From contig JBKPCD010000273.1 of the NCBI GenBank assembly GCA_046727175.1, positions 1 to 25,512 of the forward strand: a stretch of 25,512 nt of DNA. The letters are read 5' to 3'. The stretch comes from JBKPCD01 sp046727175 (GTDB lineage: Bacteria > Acidobacteriota > Vicinamibacteria > Vicinamibacterales > 2-12-FULL-66-21). Of this stretch, positions 14,372 to 22,160 are shown piece after piece; position 1 is the stretch's first letter; each line of letters starts with the position of its first letter. The translations under genes were made by a program, and so were the position numbers. The notes under the pieces were generated by a model. That model had not been told where the DNA came from and searched no databases. It worked only from the letters and a program-made list of their open reading frames with translations.

Positions 14372-17033
14372 AATATACGACCCGACGTGTAGATGGCGGT
14401 GGATCCCCGCGCTCGACCCGAACCCGAACGTCGATCGCACACGCACCGGTCGTGAGCACCTTGACAGGGTTGAGATCCAGCTCGTGGATCTCCGGGCACG
14501 CAGCGACCAACGCCGATACCCGCAGCAGGACGTCGCGCAACGCGCTCTCGTCGGCCGCCGGCATACCGCGATACCCACGCAGCAGCTGTGCCCCTTTGAG
14601 CTCCGAAATCATCTCCGCCGCATCTTCTGACGTGATCGGATGCAGGCGAAACGCCGAATCGGCGAGGAGGTCGACGAGAACTCCGCCTGTGGCGCAGACC
14701 ACGAGGGGTCCGAAGAGGGGATCCTGCAGCGCGCCGACGAGCATCTCTACTCCGCCTGGAACCATGCGCTGCACGAGCAGGCCGGTGAACTCGTCTTTCA
14801 GCGCTCGTGTGAGATCCTCGGCCGCCCCTCGCACCTCGATCTCGTTGGCGAGGTTCAGGCGGACCGCCTGACGCTCGCTTTTGTGGAGCAGCAACGCGCC
14901 GATGGCTTTGAGTGCGACCGGGAGACCCACCTCGAGTGCTGCCGCCACGGCTTCATCCACGCTCGACGTCAGCCGCGAGCGCGCCGTTCGAATGCCGACA
15001 GCCTCCATCACGTGATGGGCCTCCTCGGTCGTCAGCCACCCCCCACCACGCCGAAGTGCTGAATCGACAATGCGTCTGGCGTCTTCGGCTCGAAGACCGG
15101 CCAGCTCGGGAACAACTCCCAGTGGCTTCTGCTTCCATGCACCATACGCGGTGACACGGGCCAGCGCGATGGCTGCCGATTCCGGAAACGCGTAACACGG
15201 GATCGGCGCGAGCGCTGTCGGAGCACCCTGCGCTCGCATGAAGACCCCAGCGACAGGCTTGCCGTGCGCACCCCGAGCCGCCTCCGCAATCGCCGCGGCG
15301 ACCGCATCAGCGTCGGTCACTATCGGGGGGATGAAAATCGCGAGCACGCTGTCGACGTTGTCGTCCTGCAGAATCGCGCCAACGGCACGTTGATAGTGCT
15401 CGACCGGCGCCGATGCGAGCATGTCGATAGGGTTGCCGATACTTGCAGCTTCGGGGAGAAATGACGACAGCTCTTGGCGTGTCGCCTCGCTGAGCGTGGC
15501 GAGCTGAAGTCCGTTTGCCTCGCACGCGTCAACGGCGAGAATGCCCGGTCCTCCCGCGTTCGTCACAATCGCGACGCGGGAACCACGCGGGATCGGCTGA
15601 TGCGCGAGGAGAGCCGCGACACCAAACAGCTCTTCGAGCGTGTCAGTGCGGATGACGCCCGCCTGGCGAAACAGCGCGTTGACGACAGTATCTGACGCGG
15701 CGAGCGCGCCGGTGTGCGAGGCGGCCGCGCGAGCGCCGCCGCGAGAGCGTCCGGCTTTCACGGCGACGATGGGCTTGATCCGGCCGACGCGGCGAGCAAT
15801 TTCGCTGAACTTCTTCGGATTCCCGAAGCTCTCGACATACAGCAGGATGACCGCTGTGCGTGGATCCTCCGCCCAGTATTGGATCAAATCGTTGCCAGAG
15901 ACGTCGGCTTTGTTGCCCACCGACACGAAGCTGGAGATACCGAGATTCAGCTGACGAGCGTAGTCGAGAATGGCCAGGCCGAGAGCGCCGCTCTGCGTAG
16001 ACATCGCGACGTTGCCCGCAGGTGGAAAAACGGGTGAGAACGTCGCATTGAGCCGGAGCGCCGGGTCGGTACTCAGCAATCCCATGCAATTCGGACCGAT
16101 GAGTCGACAACCGGCTGTCCGTACTTTTTCGAGTAGCGCAGCCTCGCGCGCGCGTCCGGCAGGGCCCACTTCGCTGAATCCGGCGCTGATGACACAGAGA
16201 GCCCTGACACCCTTCGCGATGCAGTCGTCGACGGCATCAAGCACGTGCTTCGCGGAAACGACGATGACCGCCAGATCCACTGCGCCGGGAATGTCTGTGA
16301 CACGAGCGTAGGCGGTACGACCTTCGATTGCCACTGCCGTCGGATGCACGGGAACAACGGAGCCGCTGAAGCCGCAGGCAATCAGGTTGTGAAGGATTTC
16401 CGCACCGATCTTGCCTCGCTCGCGATTGGCGCCAACGACGGCAACCACCCGCGGCCCGAAGAACGGCTTCATCGACGCGGTGGCCGCCAGTTGCGACCGC
16501 TTCGCGGCCTTTTCGAGATAGCTGCTCGTGGCGTCGAGGGACAGCTCGACGTGATACACACCGGAGTCGATCCGATGCGACACCTGAAAGCCGGAGTCGG
16601 CAAAGACCTGCATCATCTTGTAGTTGTCGCCCATCACATCGGCGTCGAAGACGCGGACGCCGTCCGCACGGGCGAGCGCGGCGAGCTGCTCGAGCAGTCG
16701 CGTGCCGACGCCGCGGCCCTGCAAGGCATCGGCGATAGCGAACGCGACCTCGGCTCGATCGGCGGCGCGGTGGTAGCTTGCGATCGCCACGATTCGATTG
16801 CCGCACTCGCCTACGAGTGCACAGCCGCGCGAGCGATCATCGGGCATCAACCGGCTTATGCGGTCGGCATCGAGCTTCGGCGCACCGAAGAAGCGGTGGT
16901 AGCGACTATTCGGCGACAGATCGTTCAGAAACGCCAGAATTGCTGGCCCGTCGTCGTCACGGGCCGGCCGAAGCGTCAGCGTGGAGCCATCGCGGAGCAC
17001 GACATCACACGGTTGGGGACTTTCGACGTACAC
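14370..17033 (-). CDS. Pat-like GNAT / NDP-forming acyl-CoA synthetase fusion
   Basis: 887 residues. An N-terminal GNAT acetyltransferase domain (about 10-160; acetyl-CoA loop QGRGVGTRL near 105-113) is fused to a CoA-binding domain (about 185-285, beginning VVAVVGANRERGKIG). A ligase-CoA region follows (STQSGALG near 345; GARAAASHTGALA near 433-445), then an ATP-grasp domain (about 670-880; PVALKAIGALLLHKSE, LVQRMVPGGVEMLVG). This is the architecture of protein lysine acetyltransferases that inactivate acetyl-CoA synthetase, here with GNAT first. The SHTG histidine (about H440), at the catalytic position of true acyl-CoA synthetases, is retained, so ligase activity cannot be excluded. I chose GTG 17033 because GGAGG lies 6 nt upstream; a GTG at 17060 has no such site. 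It follows the FMN-protein gene by 52 nt, probably one operon. Confidence 0.9.
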   Translation of the reverse strand: MYVESPQPCDVVLRDGSTLTLRPARDDDGPAILAFLNDLSPNSRYHRFFGAPKLDADRISRLMPDDRSRGCALVGECGNRIVAIASYHRAADRAEVAFAIADALQGRGVGTRLLEQLAALARADGVRVFDADVMGDNYKMMQVFADSGFQVSHRIDSGVYHVELSLDATSSYLEKAAKRSQLAATASMKPFFGPRVVAVVGANRERGKIGAEILHNLIACGFSGSVVPVHPTAVAIEGRTAYARVTDIPGAVDLAVIVVSAKHVLDAVDDCIAKGVRALCVISAGFSEVGPAGRAREAALLEKVRTAGCRLIGPNCMGLLSTDPALRLNATFSPVFPPAGNVAMSTQSGALGLAILDYARQLNLGISSFVSVGNKADVSGNDLIQYWAEDPRTAVILLYVESFGNPKKFSEIARRVGRIKPIVAVKAGRSRGGARAAASHTGALAASDTVVNALFRQAGVIRTDTLEELFGVAALLAHQPIPRGSRVAIVTNAGGPGILAVDACEANGLQLATLSEATRQELSSFLPEAASIGNPIDMLASAPVEHYQRAVGAILQDDNVDSVLAIFIPPIVTDADAVAAAIAEAARGAHGKPVAGVFMRAQGAPTALAPIPCYAFPESAAIALARVTAYGAWKQKPLGVVPELAGLRAEDARRIVDSALRRGGGWLTTEEAHHVMEAVGIRTARSRLTSSVDEAVAAALEVGLPVALKAIGALLLHKSERQAVRLNLANEIEVRGAAEDLTRALKDEFTGLLVQRMVPGGVEMLVGALQDPLFGPLVVCATGGVLVDLLADSAFRLHPITSEDAAEMISELKGAQLLRGYRGMPAADESALRDVLLRVSALVAACPEIHELDLNPVKVLTTGACAIDVRVRVERGDPPPSTRRVVY

Positions 17034-17085
17034 AGGTATCCTCCACGCGTTTCCATGCACAGAGCGCGCCGTGAAATCGCGTTGA

Positions 17086-17562
17086 TTATTTCTCTGAATC
17101 CCGGGTTATGTCGGTCGGGCGCGACGCCCTCCGTCCGCTCATTCGATCGATTCGAATGCGATAGACGACGGACGCATGACGTTCTTCGGTGGCAGGTATC
17201 TTTCCCGTGGCTGGCAGCCACCATAGGGGGCGCTGCTCGAACAGCTTGCTGGCGCGATGCCGAAGATCTTGCTCCTCCGCGGAATCACCGACCTCCTCAT
17301 AACGCCCGAAGACGATCACCGTCGACCAGTGGAACCTGTCGATGATGTGCTCGACCTCGACGCAGACTTTCGGATTGGACCGCATCCAGTCGATTTTCTG
17401 CCCCAACGTGGAGAAACCGTAGAGGCTATCGTCGCGCGGATCGAAATACAGAAAGAGCGGGACGATGTAGGGCTGCCCGTCACGAGCACACGCCAGCCTC
17501 CCCACGGTTGTCAGACGGAGAACTGCTCGACACTCGGCCGCCGTGAGTTCGTGAATCACCAT
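17086..17562 (-). CDS. Pyridoxamine 5'-phosphate oxidase-like FMN-binding protein
   Basis: A 158-residue split-barrel flavoprotein of the Pyridox_ox_2/NimA-like type. It begins IHELTAAECRAVLRLTTVGRLACARDGQPYIVPLFLYFD, followed by LYGFSTLGQKIDWMRSNPKVCVEVEHI and WSTVIVFGRYEEV. These strands build the FMN site in this family; the reaction is not predictable. Small members of this family appear in low-oxygen stress sets of other bacteria. ATG 17562 is used because homology begins there; the frame stays open to 17775 but that extension overlaps the divergent regulatory region. Likely co-transcribed with the Pat-like gene. I found no sigma-54 element on this strand in the 245-bp divergent gap. Confidence 0.87.
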   Translation of the reverse strand: MVIHELTAAECRAVLRLTTVGRLACARDGQPYIVPLFLYFDPRDDSLYGFSTLGQKIDWMRSNPKVCVEVEHIIDRFHWSTVIVFGRYEEVGDSAEEQDLRHRASKLFEQRPLWWLPATGKIPATEERHASVVYRIRIDRMSGRRASRPTDITRDSEK

Positions 17563-17637
17563 TCGTCGGGACTCGATTCTAACAGCAGCGTGTCCGGCCA
17601 GCGATGGGAAGCTGGGGTCCATGTCCGGTCCCAGGGA

Positions 17638-17673
17638 ACCGAGTTTTTTCCCAATGATGCGGAAATGTCCGCA
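17638..17673 (+). promoter_or_regulatory. Tandem putative activator sites, divergent gap
   Basis: TGCGGAAATGTCCGCA (17658-17673) is a dyad with perfect 6-bp arms; its proximal edge is 64 bp from the -24 GG of the promoter at 17736-17751. A second match, TGGGAAAAAACTCGGT on the - strand, occupies 17638-17653, exactly 20 bp upstream. A shortened look-alike (CGGAAATGCCG) overlaps the predicted start site near 17762. The position between divergent genes would also allow action on the FMN-protein/Pat operon. Confidence 0.6.
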
Positions 17674-17735
17674 GGGGCGTCGGCGCCCTGCGCACGCGAG
17701 ACGTGTGAAAAACGACCCAATGCAGCGCTGCCCTC

Positions 17736-17751
17736 TGGCAGCATCATTGCT
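17736..17751 (+). promoter_or_regulatory. Sigma-54 promoter of the winged-helix/cytochrome unit
   Basis: TGGCAG, five bases, TTGCT. One mismatch to TGGCAC-N5-TTGCW, with correct GG-N10-GC spacing (GG 17737-17738, GC 17749-17750). Predicted start near 17762, 46 nt before the ATG at 17808. Confidence 0.72.
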
Positions 17752-17807
17752 CGCGTCTCCTCGGAAATGCCGCACCTTGACGGCAGATCTGTTCAGGGGA
17801 GGTCACC

Positions 17808-18041
17808 ATGATCGCCACGTTCCCCCGGCCGTCGGCGACATCTCTCGAAGATCTCGCGTGGCTCGTCATTGCCGAGTTCAACGAGATGCCTGGAATGCGG
17901 CTGACATTCGATCAGGCGAGGAGGCTCTTCAATTTCTCGACCGAGGACTGCAGGAGAGTGCTCGACTACCTGGTCGACGGACGTCTGCTAACGACGGACT
18001 CCGCACATCGGTTCTGCCGGCAGACCGTCGCACAGTACTGA
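17808..18041 (+). CDS. Small winged-helix-like protein
   Basis: A 77-residue protein with a strong ribosome binding site (AGGGGAGG, 17795-17802). The sequence is helical, then LTFDQARRLFNFSTEDCRRVLDYLVDGRLLTTD, and ends in a short polar strand. This fits the fold of a small winged-helix DNA-binding domain: recognition helix around STEDCRRVLDYLV, wing around RLLTTDSAHRF. I recognise this kind of small protein as common in Acidobacteriota but know no function for it. It is the first gene after the sigma-54 promoter at 17736-17751 and could be a secondary regulator of the unit. Confidence 0.75.
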   Translation: MIATFPRPSATSLEDLAWLVIAEFNEMPGMRLTFDQARRLFNFSTEDCRRVLDYLVDGRLLTTDSAHRFCRQTVAQY

Positions 18042-18126
18042 TCCCCGTCAAACCGGGCCGACGCGTCCCGTCGCTGGAAGTGCGGCATCGTAGTATAGAG
18101 GGCTGCCAACCGGACGGGAGGATCTC

Positions 18127-19101
18127 ATGTCGACGAGGGTCGGTGCCTCGAAACGTCTGCGGTGCCTGATGCGCCGGCACGAGCTCCTCGCGGCGATCCC
18201 AACAGCCGTCGCGGCCGTGGCAATCGTCTGCACGATATCCGCAGCCGGCGGGAGCGGTTCCCGCGTTGAACAGACCAAAAAGGCAGCGCAACAGACGCCC
18301 CAACCGCAAGTCACACCAGTCGCTGGACCCAGCTGGCTGAAGCATCTTGGTGTGTCTTATGACGTCACGAGCATGGGTCGAGGAGCGGGAACGTACGGCC
18401 CCGGAGCCGCCCAACCCCAGGACAGCAAGCGGACCCCGCTCCCTGTCGGGAAACCTGTCGTGCTGTCTGGCGCCGACATCTACCGGTTGAATTGCCAGGC
18501 GTGTCATCGGGCGGAGGGATCGGGCGCGCCGCCCGAAATCAAGTCCGTCGTCGGCGCGGTCGAGGGTTCGTCGCTCGAGGCCGTACGCCGACAGCTCCAC
18601 GAGCAGGGAAAAGCGGCGACGACGCCGGCCGCGAGCGCACAGGCCAGCAAGGCGAAGGCGGATCTCTACCGGCGAATCCGCGAAGGCGGTCAGAAGATGC
18701 CCCCCCTCGCGCACCTGCAGCAAGCCGATATCGACGCGCTCTATGCATATTTGACCCAGCTTGCCGGCACCCCTGATGCCGGCAAGCAGGTTCACCGGAC
18801 GGTGAGCTGGGTTCGCGTTGGCGAGTTCGTCGTCAAGGGCACGTGCCACATCTGCCACGATGCTGCCGGGCCGCGTCCGACGAGGCAGGAACTACTCCAA
18901 GGCGCGATCCCGCCGCTAACGGTCATTCTGGAGGACAAACCGGTCGTCGACTTCGTCACGAAGGTTCGAAGCGGATCGACGATCCTGATGGGCGATCCAC
19001 CCCTCCATTACCGAGGACGCATGCCGGTCTTCTACTATCTGCGTGACGAGGAAATCGCGGCCGCGTACTCGTTCCTGGCCACCTATCCTCCTCGCCCCTG
19101 A
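18127..19101 (+). CDS. Membrane-anchored diheme c-type cytochrome
   Basis: 324 residues. An N-terminal hydrophobic segment (LLAAIPTAVAAVAIVCTISAA, 20-40) anchors or exports the protein. Two class I cytochrome c domains follow: heme site CQACH at 123-127 with likely axial M191 (GGQKMPP), and CHICH at 240-244 with likely axial M299 (RGRMPVF). A polar, Gln/Pro-rich linker (45-110) precedes the first domain. Role: periplasmic electron transfer; partner unknown. GGGAGG lies 6 nt before the ATG. It follows the winged-helix gene by 85 nt, so it may share its sigma-54 promoter. TAGTAT at 18091-18096 could also be a -10 box, but no good -35 is visible. Confidence 0.9.
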   Translation: MSTRVGASKRLRCLMRRHELLAAIPTAVAAVAIVCTISAAGGSGSRVEQTKKAAQQTPQPQVTPVAGPSWLKHLGVSYDVTSMGRGAGTYGPGAAQPQDSKRTPLPVGKPVVLSGADIYRLNCQACHRAEGSGAPPEIKSVVGAVEGSSLEAVRRQLHEQGKAATTPAASAQASKAKADLYRRIREGGQKMPPLAHLQQADIDALYAYLTQLAGTPDAGKQVHRTVSWVRVGEFVVKGTCHICHDAAGPRPTRQELLQGAIPPLTVILEDKPVVDFVTKVRSGSTILMGDPPLHYRGRMPVFYYLRDEEIAAAYSFLATYPPRP

Positions 19102-19157
19102 TCGCCAGCAGAGTTCGCCCTGGAACCTAAACGCGCGATTCATTGTGTTCGCATGTC

Positions 19158-19183
19158 GGGGCGGGATCTGAAGACCCCGCCCC
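19158..19183. terminator. Hairpin between convergent genes
   Basis: GGGGCGGG (19158-19165) pairs with CCCGCCCC (19176-19183) around a 10-nt loop, between the cytochrome gene and the convergent alcohol dehydrogenase gene. No T-tract follows on either strand, so a classical intrinsic terminator is not certain; it may simply block 3' exonucleases. Confidence 0.5.
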
Positions 19184-19202
19184 ACAGCAACACAAATGAA
19201 CT

Positions 19203-19220
19203 CCGGGGTTAATAACCCGG
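19203..19220. terminator. Second small hairpin in the convergent gap
   Basis: CCGGGGTTAATAACCCGG folds into a stem of about 7 bp with one bulged G, 14 bp before the dehydrogenase stop codon. Possibly the terminator of that gene. Confidence 0.35.
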
Positions 19221-19233
19221 GAATCATGGACCC

Positions 19234-20349
19234 TCACCGTGATCCGATCGCGGCAGGCTCTCGAACGAGGCCGTCTTTGCTCGGCACACTTGCGGGATAG
19301 ATACCCAGTTTCATCACCCCATCTGCGGCGTGGCTGAACAGCTCGAACGCCTCCGGCAATTGCTCCAGGCTGAAGAAATCGTGCGTGACGAGCCTGGTCA
19401 GATCGAGGCGCCCGTGCATGACCATCGACATCAGCCGGCGCATTCGCTCTTTTCCACCGGGGCAGAGCGTCGTGACGATGCGTTGGTCGGCGAGGCCTGC
19501 GTAAATCGCATCGTACGGCGCGACGAGCTTTCCGAAGTAGACGCCGAGGCTGGCCAACACGCCGCCGGCGCGCAAAGAGCGGAGCGCCAGCTCGAAGGTT
19601 TCCTGCCGTCCGAGCGCTTCGATCGCGACATCGACGCCGCGCCCATCCGTCATGCGTTTGATCTCAGCAACCACGTCGCACGAAGTCGGATCGAGGGTGA
19701 CCGTAGCGCCGAAGTGCGTAGCAGTCGTCCGTCGGTCGGCGAGGGGATCGATGCCGATGATCTGACTGGCGCCGCGAAGACGAGCACCAACGGTTGCACA
19801 CAACCCGATCGGCCCTTGCGCGAAGACAGCGACGCTGTCACCGATGCGGATGTTGCCGCTCTCGGCGCCCGAGATACCTGTCGAGGCGATGTCGGGCAAC
19901 ATCAGAACCTGCTCATCGGTCAGTTGATCCGGGATCACGGCGAGATTGGCGCGCGCGTCCGGAACGAGCAGGTACTCCGCCCACGCGCCGTTGATCGTGT
20001 TGCCGAACCGCCAGCCTCCGAGCGGCCCGTGACATTGCGAGTGGACTCCGTTGAGACAGTAGAAGCAGTGCCCGCACGGAGTGATCGCCCCCACAATCAC
20101 CCGCTGGCCGATGCTGTACTCCTCTTCCAGCCCAGGGCCGAGCTCTTCGATCACACCCACCGGCTCGTGTCCCAGAATGAGGCCCGGCCGAACGGGATAT
20201 TCCCCTTTGACGATGTGGACGTCGGTTCCACAGATGGTCGTCGCCGTGATGCGGATGACCGCTTCACCGGCCTTTGGCCTGGGCTTCGGCACGCTTTCGA
20301 CCCGCAGATCGTTGGTGCCGTGGAAGACGACCGCTTTCATGGTCGCCAT
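19234..20349 (-). CDS. Zinc-dependent alcohol dehydrogenase (MDR family)
   Basis: A 371-residue medium-chain dehydrogenase/reductase. Catalytic zinc ligands: C40 (TICGTDVH), H61-E62 (GHEPVG) and D153 (LPDIASTG), the Asp form typical of isopropanol/Thermoanaerobacter-type enzymes. A structural-zinc cysteine set is also present: C92, C95, C98, C106. The Rossmann motif AQGPIGL (176-182) is followed by D200 (GIDPLAD), which suggests NAD rather than NADP. It would interconvert a small alcohol and its ketone or aldehyde. The ATG at 20349 has GGAGGGAGG just upstream. A near-perfect sigma-54 promoter lies 57-71 nt before the start. Confidence 0.92.
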   Translation of the reverse strand: MATMKAVVFHGTNDLRVESVPKPRPKAGEAVIRITATTICGTDVHIVKGEYPVRPGLILGHEPVGVIEELGPGLEEEYSIGQRVIVGAITPCGHCFYCLNGVHSQCHGPLGGWRFGNTINGAWAEYLLVPDARANLAVIPDQLTDEQVLMLPDIASTGISGAESGNIRIGDSVAVFAQGPIGLCATVGARLRGASQIIGIDPLADRRTTATHFGATVTLDPTSCDVVAEIKRMTDGRGVDVAIEALGRQETFELALRSLRAGGVLASLGVYFGKLVAPYDAIYAGLADQRIVTTLCPGGKERMRRLMSMVMHGRLDLTRLVTHDFFSLEQLPEAFELFSHAADGVMKLGIYPASVPSKDGLVREPAAIGSR

Positions 20350-20405
20350 GTGCGCCTCCCTCCGACTTCGTCACTGTTCCGAGTTTCTATCAGGACGTGA
20401 ACAGC

Positions 20406-20420
20406 GCAACAGTGGTGCCA
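20406..20420 (-). promoter_or_regulatory. Sigma-54 promoter of the alcohol dehydrogenase
   Basis: On the - strand: TGGCAC, CACTG, TTGC, followed by G. It matches TGGCAC-N5-TTGC exactly, the best sigma-54 site in the window. Predicted start near 20394 leaves a leader of about 45 nt carrying the GGAGGGAGG ribosome binding site. Confidence 0.78.
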
Positions 20421-20471
20421 CTGCCGTCGTCGGATTTCTTCGCGAACTCCCGGGGCTCGCACGTGGAGGGC

Positions 20472-20507
20472 CGCGAAAAACTTCTCGACCATGAGGAAAA
20501 ACTCTCG
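20472..20507 (-). promoter_or_regulatory. Tandem putative activator sites upstream of the dehydrogenase
   Basis: CGCGAAAAACTTCTCG (20472-20487) and TGAGGAAAAACTCTCG (20492-20507), + strand sequences, are 20 bp apart. The inner site is 53 bp from the -24 GG at 20419. Both keep the G-G-A-C-C positions shared by the sites at the other sigma-54 units, but they are the most divergent members. Confidence 0.42.
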
Positions 20508-20621
20508 CCCGAGGCCTACGTCGGATTTCGCGACGCTGCTTTCGACACAGTTTCCGCGGGTGAACGCAGATCCCGCCCGGGTACGTTCATTGTCTTTCAA
20601 GATCCAGCGAGGTACACGGCA

Positions 20622-20891
20622 ATGGCCAACGAACAGGCGATTGCAGACCCCCCGGCTGGTTCGTCGGCTCCGGAACGAACCGGCGCACGCGACGACTTCC
20701 ATGCGGAGCTGGAAAGAGCGCTCATGGTGACGTATTTGCGGGCTGGCGGACATACGCTGGGATCGGCTCGCAACCTGCCACCCGCGGACCGCGAGGCGCT
20801 ACTGAAGGCGGCCAACAGCTACGCGGCACTGAAGCTGACGGAGATCGAAGCGCGGACGCGTTATCTGGATGCCATGCACGGCCGCTGTTGA
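20622..20891 (+). CDS. Small hypothetical protein
   Basis: 89 residues, not recognised. The N-terminal 25 residues are low-complexity (Ala/Pro/Ser), followed by helix-forming sequence FHAELERALMVTYLRAGGHTLGSARNLP and AALKLTEIEARTRYLDAM. The ATG at 20622 has GAGG 9 nt upstream (20610-20613). The same frame stays open back to 20274, but that part overlaps the dehydrogenase gene and its promoter region and has no protein-like pattern. It lies 26 nt before the heme-protein gene, probably in one transcript. Confidence 0.6.
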   Translation: MANEQAIADPPAGSSAPERTGARDDFHAELERALMVTYLRAGGHTLGSARNLPPADREALLKAANSYAALKLTEIEARTRYLDAMHGRC

Positions 20892-20917
20892 GTCAGTGAC
20901 TTCTGAAAGAGGGAATC

Positions 20918-21517
20918 ATGCGGCGCCTTTCGCTCGTCTTCGCTGTCGTGGGCCTAATCGGCACCGTCGCGTTCACGCAGCAACCCATGCCGTCGCTCAA
21001 GTCGTGGCCCTTGCGTAATGCACCCGCGGAGCTGCGTACGGTCATCTCGCGGGCCGACTCCATCATCGTGACAATGCAGGATGCCATGCTGCGCGAGTTG
21101 AACGACGGCCTCGAGCGCGGCGGGCCGTCGCTCGCCATCACCTCGTGTCACCTCGACGCGATCGGCGTCAGCCAGCGTGTCGCGCGCGAAGAAGGAATTG
21201 CCGCAGGGCGCACCAGCGATCGTCTGCGCAGCCCGACGAACGCTCCGCGATCCTGGGCGGCCGATCTCGTCAAGGCCAACGCCGGACGGCTGGCACGCGA
21301 CATCGACGGATTCGCGGTCGACCTCGGGGACAAGGTGGGCGTGCTCCGTCCCATCGCATATCGGCCTATGTGCGCCGGGTGCCATGGTCCAACGGATAAA
21401 ATCAGTCCGGCCGTGCGCCAGGTGCTCGCGGATCGATACCCCGCCGATCGCGCCGTCGGATTCACCGAGGGTGAAATCCGCGGGTGGTTCTGGGTGGAGA
21501 TGCCGAAGTCCCGGTGA
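20918..21517 (+). CDS. Tll0287-like (DUF3365) c-type heme protein
   Basis: A 199-residue exported protein. A signal peptide (RRLSLVFAVVGLIGTVAF) precedes a Tll0287-like domain: LNDGLERGGPSLAITSCHLDA with C77, then RTSDRLRSPTNAPRSW, then the heme-c site CAGCH at 152-156 near the C terminus (VLRPIAYRPMCAGCHGP). In the family, a conserved Cys in the position of C77 can act as axial heme ligand, making it a candidate redox or gas sensor. The start has AGAGGG upstream. Its 3' end overlaps the convergent P-type ATPase remnant by 56 bp. Confidence 0.87.
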   Translation: MRRLSLVFAVVGLIGTVAFTQQPMPSLKSWPLRNAPAELRTVISRADSIIVTMQDAMLRELNDGLERGGPSLAITSCHLDAIGVSQRVAREEGIAAGRTSDRLRSPTNAPRSWAADLVKANAGRLARDIDGFAVDLGDKVGVLRPIAYRPMCAGCHGPTDKISPAVRQVLADRYPADRAVGFTEGEIRGWFWVEMPKSR

Positions 21518-22160
21518 GCTCTGATCTGCGCCTCCACCGCGCCACCAGCTTGCCGACCTCGATTGCCGTCACGGGTATCAGCGCAACGAGCAGCGTCACC
21601 GCGCCGTCCACCGCAGATAGCGGCTGAGTGTCGAAGATCGTCTGCGTGGCGGGGATGTGATGGATCCCGAGCTGAAACAGCGCAGAGCACGCGACGACGG
21701 CGAGAAGCCGCACGTTTGTAAAGGCACCGACTTCCCAGAACACGCGCGTCGTGCTGCGAGCAGCAAACGCGCGGAAGAGCTCACAGAACACCAGCGTTGA
21801 GAACGCAAGGTTCCGCGCCGCAGCGAGGTCCCTCGCGATCAGTACCGAAACGAACACGCTCAGCGTGACGGTCGCCTCCAACACGCCTGTGATCACGATG
21901 AACCGCCACTGCGGACGGCCCAGCATGGGTTCGTCCGGGTGACGTGGCGGTCGTTGGAGCACGTCCTCTTCCGGCGGATCCATCACCAGCGCGAGCGCCG
22001 GCAGCGATGAGACACCGCGCTCACGGCGGATTTCGTTCGGTCCGAACTCGACAAGCCGTTGCTTCGCCGCAGCAGACGAAAGCCCGCGCATGCCGGATGA
22101 TGTCGTGCCGGGGCTCGTCTCCGACTGCGAGGCCCCGCCGGCGAGATCCACTCGATTCAT
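21462..22160 (-). pseudogene. P-type cation ATPase remnant, catalytic core deleted in frame
   Basis: 232 codons remain open. Residues 24-50 are the N-terminal cation-ATPase segment (GLSSAAAKQRLVEFGPNEIRRERGVSS). It runs straight into the C-terminal membrane domain (PALALVMDPPEEDVLQRPPR ... to about residue 210, with roughly four helices). The whole middle is missing: there is no TGES actuator motif, no DKTGT phosphorylation site, no nucleotide domain and no GDGxND. About 600 residues have therefore been lost in frame, compared with the usual 850-900. It cannot pump ions by the normal cycle. Its ATG overlaps the stop of the RND remnant (ATGA), so the original operon order is retained. The last 20 or so residues (ELTGTSASPP...) look like read-on past the normal end. 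Confidence 0.8.

Noticed and set aside
17563..17735. Sigma-54 promoter for the FMN-protein/Pat operon on the - strand
   Set aside because: Checking every GC for a CC ten bases on gave no match with correct spacing.
20530..20548. Second sigma-54-like element on the + strand before the small protein (GG-N10-GC spacing)
   Set aside because: Only the GG and GC match; both hexamer contexts (CGGATT and ACGCT) are poor.
20274..20621. N-terminal extension of the small protein at 20622
   Set aside because: It overlaps the dehydrogenase gene and its sigma-54 promoter region, and a usable ribosome binding site stands before ATG 20622.
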